From positions 13,247 through 77,246 of the forward strand of contig JAAFHW010000003.1 of the NCBI GenBank assembly GCA_013298525.1: 64,000 nt of DNA, given 5' to 3'. A model generated the notes under the pieces. It ran no database searches. It saw only the letters and a list, made by a program, of their open reading frames with translations, and was not told the origin of the DNA. Origin of the DNA: Flavobacteriia bacterium (GTDB taxonomy: Bacteria > Bacteroidota > Bacteroidia > Flavobacteriales > Flavobacteriaceae). Position 1 is the stretch's first letter. Each line of letters opens with the position of its first letter. Shown in pieces: positions 56,248 to 64,000 of this stretch. The translations under genes were made by a program, and so were the position numbers.

Positions 56248-58668
56248 TTAATTATTTTTCTTTTCTAATTCGTCCAACTCTTCATCAGTATGTTCTAAAA
56301 TATCAAAAGTTGGCTCTTTTAGTTCTTGTTCGTTTGCTAATGTTTTATTCAAAGTTAATACTAATGATGGAAGTAAAACTAAATTGGATAACATTCCGAA
56401 AAATAGGGTTAAAGCTACCAATCCACCAAGAGCGATGGTTCCACCAAAACTTGATAACATGAATACCGAAAATCCAAAGAATAATACGATTGATGTATAA
56501 AACATACTGATTCCGGCATCGTCAAAGGTCGCAAAAACCGATTTTTTTATCTTCCAATCGTTTCTTGAAAGTTCTAATCGATATTGTGCTAAGAATCGTA
56601 ACGTATCATCAACTGACATTCCAAAAGCAATTCCGAAAACTAATATTGTAGATGGTTTTAACGGAATTCCTAAAAATCCCATCAATCCTGCGGTCATTAA
56701 AAGAGGTAATAAATTTGGAATAATAGATACCAAAACCATTTTGAATGAACGGAACATTATTGCCACCAATCCTGCTGTAATTAAAAACGCAAACAATAAT
56801 GATGATAATAGATTGTTTAACAAATATTTAGTTCCTTTTTGGAAAACTAATGATTTTCCAGTGATAATCACTTCATATTTTGGTGATGGAAATATTTTGT
56901 TGATTTTATTTCTCAATTGTGTTTCAATTGATTTCATCTTTTCACCATTTTCGTCTTTTATGAAAGTAGTGATTCTGGCAACACTTCCATCATTAGAAAT
57001 GTAACTTTTCAACTGATTTTCTTTTGAATTTTTAAGAGAATTTTTGATATAAGGCAACAACGCAAACTCTTCATTTGGCGAAGGCAAAGTGTAAAAATCT
57101 GGATTTCCGTTGTAGTAAGCTTGGTTGAAACTTTTGGCAACATTTACAATTGACAATGGTTTAGAAAGTTCAGGAATATCAGTTATCGTTTCTTCCAAGT
57201 CTTCCATTCTTCGCAAATTGGTCAACTTCATAGCACCATTTTTCTTTTTGGTGTCAATCATAATTTCCAAAGGCATTACACCATCAAATTCTTTTTCAAA
57301 GAAACGAATGTCGTCAAAGAAAGCCGATTTTTTAGGCATGTCCTCAATAATACTTCCCGAAATTCGAATTTCATAAATTCCGATGATTCCAAAAACTAAA
57401 AGAATTACTGCGGTTACATAAACTCCAACACGATTGAATTTTACAGTTCGAACAATCCAATTCATGAAAGAAGTAAGATATTCTCGCTCTAAATGTCCAA
57501 GATGTCTTGGAATTGGCGATGGAATGTAACTAAAGAAAATTGGAATAATAATCAAACAAAGCAGATAAATAGCGATGATATTAATTGATGTTACTACTCC
57601 AAATTCTGACAATAAAGTATTATTTGTGGCAATAAAAGTTGCAAAACCAAACGCAGTTGTTAAGTTAGTCATCAAAGTTGCCGTTCCGGTTTTTGTAATT
57701 ACACGTTGAAGCGCTTTGGCTTTATTAGCGTGTTTTTGATATTCTTGATGATATTTATTAATGAAGAAAATACAGTTCGGAATTCCAATTACAATTACCA
57801 ATGTTGGAACTAAAGCAGTTAAAACTGTGATTTCATAACCCATTAATGCAATGATTCCAAAAGACCACATTACACCAATAATTACTATTACTAAGGAAAT
57901 TAAAGTAGCTCTAAACGAACGGAAGAAAAAGAAGAAAATTAAGGAGGTAATCAGTAAAGCTGCTCCAATAAATATTCCAATTTCGTCTACTATGGTTTTG
58001 GCGTTTAATGTTCTAATGTAGGGCATTCCTGAGGTATGCAATTCAATTCCGGTCTCCTCTTTAAATTTATTTAATTTCGGAATCAGATTATGTAAAACAT
58101 ATTCTTTTCTTGCAATGGTATTTACAATTTTCTTATCTAAATAAACCGCAGAACGAATGGCGCCTGATTTTTTATTAAACAACAAACCTTCATAAAAAGG
58201 CATTTTGTTGAACAATTCCGATTTAATTTGTTTTAAATAATTCTCATCAAGCGTTTTTGATTGATCAACTAAAGGTTTTAGTTCAAATGTTTGTGATGAG
58301 TCGTTTTTGGTAAGTTTTTGAAGATTATCGACGGTGATTACCAATTCAATTTCTTTGTCAGATTTTATTTGATGCATTAATTCACTCCATTTTTTATAAA
58401 TTTCTGGAGTAAATAATTTTTTATCTTTTGTAGCAATAACTATAAGATTTCCTTCTTCACCAAAGTTTTTTAGAAAGCTATTATAGTCTAGATTTACCTT
58501 GTCATCAGCAGGAATTAAGTTGGCTTCTGTGTGCGTAAATTTCAAGTCTTTCCATTGAAAAGCCATTAGAATTGTAATTAATACAACTAAGCACAAGAGT
58601 AAAATTCTATTTCTAAGGATAATTCGGGCAATTAATTCCCAAAAACCAATACCTAATAACTTTTTCAT
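56248..58668 (-). CDS. RND/MMPL-family transporter
   Basis: 806 aa; FGIAFGMSVDDTLRFLAQYR, two MMPL-like halves. Confidence 0.92.
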   Translation of the reverse strand: MKKLLGIGFWELIARIILRNRILLLCLVVLITILMAFQWKDLKFTHTEANLIPADDKVNLDYNSFLKNFGEEGNLIVIATKDKKLFTPEIYKKWSELMHQIKSDKEIELVITVDNLQKLTKNDSSQTFELKPLVDQSKTLDENYLKQIKSELFNKMPFYEGLLFNKKSGAIRSAVYLDKKIVNTIARKEYVLHNLIPKLNKFKEETGIELHTSGMPYIRTLNAKTIVDEIGIFIGAALLITSLIFFFFFRSFRATLISLVIVIIGVMWSFGIIALMGYEITVLTALVPTLVIVIGIPNCIFFINKYHQEYQKHANKAKALQRVITKTGTATLMTNLTTAFGFATFIATNNTLLSEFGVVTSINIIAIYLLCLIIIPIFFSYIPSPIPRHLGHLEREYLTSFMNWIVRTVKFNRVGVYVTAVILLVFGIIGIYEIRISGSIIEDMPKKSAFFDDIRFFEKEFDGVMPLEIMIDTKKKNGAMKLTNLRRMEDLEETITDIPELSKPLSIVNVAKSFNQAYYNGNPDFYTLPSPNEEFALLPYIKNSLKNSKENQLKSYISNDGSVARITTFIKDENGEKMKSIETQLRNKINKIFPSPKYEVIITGKSLVFQKGTKYLLNNLLSSLLFAFLITAGLVAIMFRSFKMVLVSIIPNLLPLLMTAGLMGFLGIPLKPSTILVFGIAFGMSVDDTLRFLAQYRLELSRNDWKIKKSVFATFDDAGISMFYTSIVLFFGFSVFMLSSFGGTIALGGLVALTLFFGMLSNLVLLPSLVLTLNKTLANEQELKEPTFDILEHTDEELDELEKKNN

Positions 58669-58844
58669 TTGAAAATTTAAAACGAGTGCAAAGGTAGTGA
58701 AAAGCGCTTGAAATTAAAGAACTAAATCATACTTTTGTGTAGAAATTTGACTTAAACTTCTGTAAGTAAATTTTATATTAATTTTATATCATTTTACAAT
58801 TTTACAATTAAGTTTTCTCATATTTGTAGTGTAATAAAAGTTGC

Positions 58845-61121
58845 TTGAGGAAAATGAGGAAATTTAAGAATGGAATATTTTATATTGGTGTAACAGGAGG
58901 GTTTATTGCACTTATGTTTTGGATTGTTACTAAAGGGAAATCTTTAGAAATAGGAAGAAATGTAATAGCTAAAACATCTAATGATTCCCTTTTTGGTCAA
59001 TTTCTAAATTCACTAATACACAACTTAAAACATCCTTTAGCAATATTGCTATTGCAAATTATCACCATAATAATTGTGGCTCGTTTCTTTGGATGGATTT
59101 TCAGAAAAATTGGACAACCAAGTGTTATTGGCGAAATTATTGCCGGAATTTTTCTAGGTCCATCTGTTGTTGGAATGTATATGCCAGAATATTCTGCCAT
59201 GCTTTTTCCTGTTGAATCTTTAGGAAATTTACAGTTTTTAAGTCAAATTGGATTAATTCTTTTCATGTTCGTCATAGGAATGGAACTTGATTTGAAGGTT
59301 TTGAAAAACAAAGCCAATGAAGCTGTTGTAATTAGTCATGCAAGTATCGTTTTTCCTTTTGCACTCGGAATTGGATTATCCTATTTTATTTATCACAAAT
59401 TTGCACCACAAGGAGTTGAATTTTTGTCGTTTAGTTTGTTCATGGGAATTGCTATGAGTATAACGGCATTCCCAGTTTTAGCAAGAATTGTTCAAGAAAG
59501 AGGGATCCATAAAACAAAACTCGGAACTATTGTAATTACTTGTGCTGCAGCCGATGATATTACCGCTTGGTGTTTACTTGCAGCAGTTATTGCTATTGTA
59601 AAAGCAGGAACTTTTATGAGTTCACTTTATATCATTCTTTTAGCAACAGTTTATGTTTTGATGATGCTTTTTGTGGTAAAACCGTTCCTCAAAAAAATTG
59701 GAGATTTATATGCGAAAAGAGATAATTTGAGCAAACCTGTTGTAGCCATCTTTCTTTTGACCTTAATTATTTCATCATATTTAACTGAAGTTATTGGAAT
59801 TCATGCACTTTTTGGTGCTTTCATGACTGGAGCTATTATGCCAGATATTATCAATATTAGAAAGATTTTTATAGAAAAAGTTGAAGATGTAGCATTGATT
59901 TTACTTCTTCCGTTGTTCTTTGTGTTCACAGGTTTACGAACCCAAATTGGTTTGATAAACGATCCTTATTTATGGAAAATTACAGGATGGATTATTCTTG
60001 TTGCTGTTGTAGGAAAGTTTGTTGGAAGTGCTTTAGCAGCAAAATTTGTTGGACAAAATTGGCGTGATAGTTTGACCATTGGAGCTTTGATGAATACTCG
60101 AGGATTGATGGAATTGGTTGTTCTTAATATTGGTTATGATTTAGGAGTTCTTTCTGCTGAAGTTTTTACAATGATGGTCATCATGGCTTTGGTAACAACT
60201 TTCATGACTGGTCCAGCGATTGATATTATTAATTATTTTTTCAAGCGAAGAGAAGTTATTATTCCTAAAGAAATTAGTAATAGTAGTTTTAAGATTTTGA
60301 TATCTTTTGGAAACAATGAAAAAGGAAAATCATTATTGCGTTTGGCCAATAGTTTTATAAAAAAGCAGAAAGAGAATTGCAATGTTACTGCCCTGCACTT
60401 GTCTTTGAGTGATGAGGTTCATTCTTATAATCTTGAGGAATATGAAAAAGAAACTTTTGAACCCATTTTGGAAGAATCTGAAGTTTTAAATCAAAAGTTG
60501 ACTACTATATTCAAATCAACCATTGATATTGAAACTGACATTGCCGATATTGCTGTTAGAGGTGAATATGATTTGGTTTTGGTTGGTTTAGGGAAATCAA
60601 TTTTTGAAGGTTCGTTTCTTGGAAAAGTACTTGGTTTTACAACCAGAATTATCAATCCAGATAGGTTGTTAGACAAATTCACAGGAAAAGAAGGTTTGTT
60701 TGAAAATTCTCCTTTTGATGATAGAACACGTTTAGTGATTTCAAAAACTAAAAAACCACTTGGAATTTTAATTGATAAAGACTTAGTAAAAGTAGACGAA
60801 GTTTTTGTTCCAATATTTGGTTCAGATGATACTTTTCTTATGGAATATTCGCAAAAGTTGATTTATAATAACGATACAAAAATCACTATTTTAGACATCA
60901 ATAATCAGGTAAAAAATAATTTTGTAATTGAAAACGCAATTAATGCACTTCAAAATTCTTATGCTGATAAAATCTCAATAATTGATGAAAGTCAAATGAA
61001 AGCTGGTTTTCTTTTGCAACAAGATATGATGATGATATCATTAGAAAGTTGGAAAAATCTAGTTGATTCAGAAAGTGTTTGGTTGAGTAATATTCCTTCG
61101 GTTTTGATTATTAAGCCATAG
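58845..61121 (+). CDS. Cation:proton antiporter (CPA2/KefB-like)
   Basis: 758 aa; GRIFRKIGQPSVIGEIIAGIFLGPS-type motif, TCAAADDITAWCLLA, LMNTRGLMELVVLNIG. Confidence 0.92.
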   Translation: MRKMRKFKNGIFYIGVTGGFIALMFWIVTKGKSLEIGRNVIAKTSNDSLFGQFLNSLIHNLKHPLAILLLQIITIIIVARFFGWIFRKIGQPSVIGEIIAGIFLGPSVVGMYMPEYSAMLFPVESLGNLQFLSQIGLILFMFVIGMELDLKVLKNKANEAVVISHASIVFPFALGIGLSYFIYHKFAPQGVEFLSFSLFMGIAMSITAFPVLARIVQERGIHKTKLGTIVITCAAADDITAWCLLAAVIAIVKAGTFMSSLYIILLATVYVLMMLFVVKPFLKKIGDLYAKRDNLSKPVVAIFLLTLIISSYLTEVIGIHALFGAFMTGAIMPDIINIRKIFIEKVEDVALILLLPLFFVFTGLRTQIGLINDPYLWKITGWIILVAVVGKFVGSALAAKFVGQNWRDSLTIGALMNTRGLMELVVLNIGYDLGVLSAEVFTMMVIMALVTTFMTGPAIDIINYFFKRREVIIPKEISNSSFKILISFGNNEKGKSLLRLANSFIKKQKENCNVTALHLSLSDEVHSYNLEEYEKETFEPILEESEVLNQKLTTIFKSTIDIETDIADIAVRGEYDLVLVGLGKSIFEGSFLGKVLGFTTRIINPDRLLDKFTGKEGLFENSPFDDRTRLVISKTKKPLGILIDKDLVKVDEVFVPIFGSDDTFLMEYSQKLIYNNDTKITILDINNQVKNNFVIENAINALQNSYADKISIIDESQMKAGFLLQQDMMMISLESWKNLVDSESVWLSNIPSVLIIKP

Positions 61122-61178
61122 AATTAAAAATTAATTTTTAGTATTGAGTTTTTTTTAGATTAATAAATTAGTAAAAAA

Positions 61179-61892
61179 ATGAGAAATATATTTTTGCTTT
61201 TCTTGTCATTTTCTTTGATTAATTGTCAAAGTGAAAGAAAAAAAGAGAACAAAATATCTTTAATTAATCTATCAAAATTAGAAAAAGTTCAAAAAATTGA
61301 GCTTGAAGAAAATTTTACCGATAGCACGGAAATTGGTTTAAAAAGAAAATTTAAAATCAATTTAAAAAAATACAGAAGTCCCGATAGTGTTTATGTAGAA
61401 ATCAATCTTTACAAAAAGGCAGGAACAAATTGGATTAAAGTTCAAAGGTTAGAATTTTTAAAAGATGGCGTTTTAAGTTGTGATCCAAAAATTGAAGATT
61501 TTAATAATGATGGATTTAACGATTTTACTTTTCAATCTTCAATTGCTGGAAGAGGAGCAAATACAATTAGAAAATTATTTATTTTTGATAAAGAAAAATT
61601 AAAATTCATCAAAAATTCAGAAAATTTTCCAAACATACGTTATAACAAAGAATTAAATTGCATTGATGCTTTCAGGGTTTATGCAGGTTCTCAAACGGCT
61701 TTTGCTAAAATTGAAAAGGATAGTTTAAGAGAATTTGCTAATGTAGAAATATATGATGACACATTGAAAGTAAAGTATATTAGCAAAAACGGAAAGGAAA
61801 AATTATTAAAAATTGAGAAATATGAAAATGGTTATTTTCACAGATTTAAAAATTATAAACCATTAATAGAAGATGTTGAGTATAATAAATAA
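61179..61892 (+). CDS. Hypothetical lipoprotein (VCBS/FG-GAP-like segment)
   Basis: 237 aa; lipobox FSLINCQSE; EDFNNDGFNDFTFQSS. Confidence 0.7.
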   Translation: MRNIFLLFLSFSLINCQSERKKENKISLINLSKLEKVQKIELEENFTDSTEIGLKRKFKINLKKYRSPDSVYVEINLYKKAGTNWIKVQRLEFLKDGVLSCDPKIEDFNNDGFNDFTFQSSIAGRGANTIRKLFIFDKEKLKFIKNSENFPNIRYNKELNCIDAFRVYAGSQTAFAKIEKDSLREFANVEIYDDTLKVKYISKNGKEKLLKIEKYENGYFHRFKNYKPLIEDVEYNK

Positions 61893-61934
61893 TCAATCAA
61901 ACGAATGAATTTTTATTTTCATAATGTGATTTAC

Positions 61935-63998
61935 TTAAAACCCTAAATCTAAAACATAACTCAATTTCAAAGCAAAATTATCTTCAAATTTTGGCAAAGC
62001 ATTTGGTCCATATCTCACAAAAAAGGTCAAGCCCAATCCTTTGAAAATTTGGTTGACTTCAACGCCACTTTCAAAAAAACCTCGCTCCATAGTTTTGTAT
62101 TGTAGTCCGATGTGTTGTTCTGGTTTGTCCATTTCACCCCAAGCCATTCGTGTTACAACAGAAATTAGTGGTTTTATTTTATAAGCTAATTTCACTTTAT
62201 TGAAAGTGTGTTTTACGTGAAAGCTAACATATTTACTGGAGAAAAATTCATTGAAAAACATAGTTTCAAAACTATTTTTTCCAGCAAAGGTGATTCGTTT
62301 AAACAACGTTTCACGATTTAAATTATTTGGCGCAATACTATATAAATGTGTCAATGGAACGTTTCCAAAAGCAAATCCGCTTTGAAAAATTAACGAAGTA
62401 TTTTGTCCAGAAAGAAATGGAATTTCGTGAGTAATACGCAAATCTATTTTTGAAAAGTCAAAATCGCTGTCGAGAATGTTTTCAAATGATTTTGTAAATT
62501 GAAAAGAGAATTTCGGGAATTTTTTTTCAATTTCAAGTCGTCCAGATGAGGTTTGCATGTAACCACTAAAAGGACTCCATTGTATCGCAAACTGTGCTGT
62601 TGTAAAAGTAAAATTGGAATACAATTTATCATTTGCATTATAAATATATCCAAAAAGTGGTTGAATTTCTGTTCTAGCAAGACCAAAATAAATGTCAGTT
62701 TTGGGAACATATTTACTTTCAATAAATGTAGAATAGGTTTTGTGATTGTAAAATGTAGAAATATTTATTGGTCGTGGATCATAAATCTTAAAGCGACGTG
62801 ATTGTGTAGCAAATTGGATTTGACCAATTTCACTCAAATCATCAACATAAGAAGCACTAACCCAGGAATTAGTTTCTTTGTTTAGTAAATAGGAAGGTGT
62901 TATTCCGTATTTCAATTTGTCATCCTTAAATCCGTAAGCAACGTAGCCACTGATTTTGTATTTATCTGAAAGTTTATTGTTTGTAACGCCACCAATTCCT
63001 AATCTAAAACCTTCATAATTGTTGAATTTTATCAACGTTTTTAAGTCGATATCTACAAAACTTACTGGAACATAACCATTGATTATTTTTTTACCCAAAA
63101 AGATTTTTTGTTCAATATTTTCCGCTACAGATAAACTATCTAGATTGGTATAAGTACGCAATCTTCTTCTGTCTAAAGTGTCTTTTTTTAAGGATTCCCA
63201 ATATGAGTCTGGCTTAGACATACTAGCTTCTGGAACATCAATCTTGATACTTGGTGTTTTGAAGGAAACCGCCTCATTTATTTTTACATCGTATGGTGTA
63301 GATTCTAGTTTGAGATACATTTGGTCGGAAGCATCTTTTTGCAAACCTTCAATGCTTGAATTGAATTTTATGGTTCCTCCAAATACTTTTAAATCTTCAC
63401 TATTGTTTCCTTTTACAACGATAAATTTTCTTTTTTCAGGAAACCAAACTTTATGATCTTTAAGATAATTAAAGGTGTAAGTTGCATTAATATTTACAAT
63501 TCCGTAAATTCTATAAAATGCTTTTGCAATGGCGAAATTTTCAGCATCAACAAACAATAATCCTCTTAATTTATTGGAATTTAATTTTTTAGGTTGAAAA
63601 TAAATTCTGTAAACCGTTCTATCTTGAATTTTTACAGTATCAATAATTTTGAAAACAAACAATTTTCTACCATAACTAGAAATTGGATTTCGAATAGGAA
63701 TTTCAAGAATATCCAAGCTATTTTCGTAAAGAGAATAGGAAACTAAATTTAATCCCAAATATTCATAAAGCGGTTTTTTGAATCCAGCCATTCTTGAAGC
63801 TATCAAGGTTTCTTTGGTGCCAGAATTGTTGTGTTGTAATAAATTTACTTTCTCAGTTTGATAAATATGTTGGTTTTCAACTAGTTTTTTAAATTTATAA
63901 TTGGTAGAATCAAATTGCATTTTCTTTCTTCCAAAAAGTGATTTTTTGTAAAGTGTGTCAATTTTACTGGAAATAGAATCTGGATTGGCAGTTACCAA
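61935..63998 (-). CDS. DUF5686-like outer-membrane protein, N-terminus runs off the right edge
   Basis: 687 aa open at the edge; lipoprotein-like sorting segment then beta-barrel, ending ALKLSYVLDLGF. Confidence 0.82.
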   Translation of the reverse strand: MVTANPDSISSKIDTLYKKSLFGRKKMQFDSTNYKFKKLVENQHIYQTEKVNLLQHNNSGTKETLIASRMAGFKKPLYEYLGLNLVSYSLYENSLDILEIPIRNPISSYGRKLFVFKIIDTVKIQDRTVYRIYFQPKKLNSNKLRGLLFVDAENFAIAKAFYRIYGIVNINATYTFNYLKDHKVWFPEKRKFIVVKGNNSEDLKVFGGTIKFNSSIEGLQKDASDQMYLKLESTPYDVKINEAVSFKTPSIKIDVPEASMSKPDSYWESLKKDTLDRRRLRTYTNLDSLSVAENIEQKIFLGKKIINGYVPVSFVDIDLKTLIKFNNYEGFRLGIGGVTNNKLSDKYKISGYVAYGFKDDKLKYGITPSYLLNKETNSWVSASYVDDLSEIGQIQFATQSRRFKIYDPRPINISTFYNHKTYSTFIESKYVPKTDIYFGLARTEIQPLFGYIYNANDKLYSNFTFTTAQFAIQWSPFSGYMQTSSGRLEIEKKFPKFSFQFTKSFENILDSDFDFSKIDLRITHEIPFLSGQNTSLIFQSGFAFGNVPLTHLYSIAPNNLNRETLFKRITFAGKNSFETMFFNEFFSSKYVSFHVKHTFNKVKLAYKIKPLISVVTRMAWGEMDKPEQHIGLQYKTMERGFFESGVEVNQIFKGLGLTFFVRYGPNALPKFEDNFALKLSYVLDLGF

Positions 63999-64000
63999 TA

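Overview
The window looks like a Flavobacterium-type (Bacteroidota) chromosome. The support is T9SS sorting-domain proteins, TAnnTTTG-like -7 promoter elements, AT-rich intergenic DNA and typical gene order. From left to right it contains: (i) a type I restriction system (partial hsdS, complete hsdR) next to an SOS-type umuD-umuC pair; (ii) a complete 14-subunit nuo operon with a short NuoG, interrupted by a four-helix-bundle (IVP/S23-like) gene between nuoM and nuoN; (iii) a cold-shock gene, aspS, a TlpA-like thioredoxin, and a TetR-TolC-MFP-RND efflux operon; (iv) a polyprenyl synthase, sucA-sucB and an MFS transporter; (v) an accessory block with a four-gene operon (PKD/beta-barrel, TPR-CHAT, retropepsin-like protease, seven-repeat T9SS protein), three small secreted/lipoprotein genes, and an ECF sigma factor with a TPR membrane partner; (vi) tatD, an acyltransferase, ansA, tRNA-Ser(GGA), a PorT-like protein, rpoN, asnS, an MMPL/RND protein, a cation:proton antiporter and a partial DUF5686-like protein. 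Three observations stand out. First, a ~34-nt motif (GGGTAACAAATTA-N5-CCAATTGATATAA) occurs five times, only around the ECF sigma/small-lipoprotein cluster, and looks like the promoter of a local regulon. Second, a CHAT protease and a retropepsin-like protease are encoded in overlapping genes. Third, a family of intra-operonic intergenic elements shares an architecture (short tandem iterons, usually as two inverted arms) but not a sequence; one of them brackets the four-helix-bundle gene. Everything here was read by eye from sequence; no searches or computations were run.
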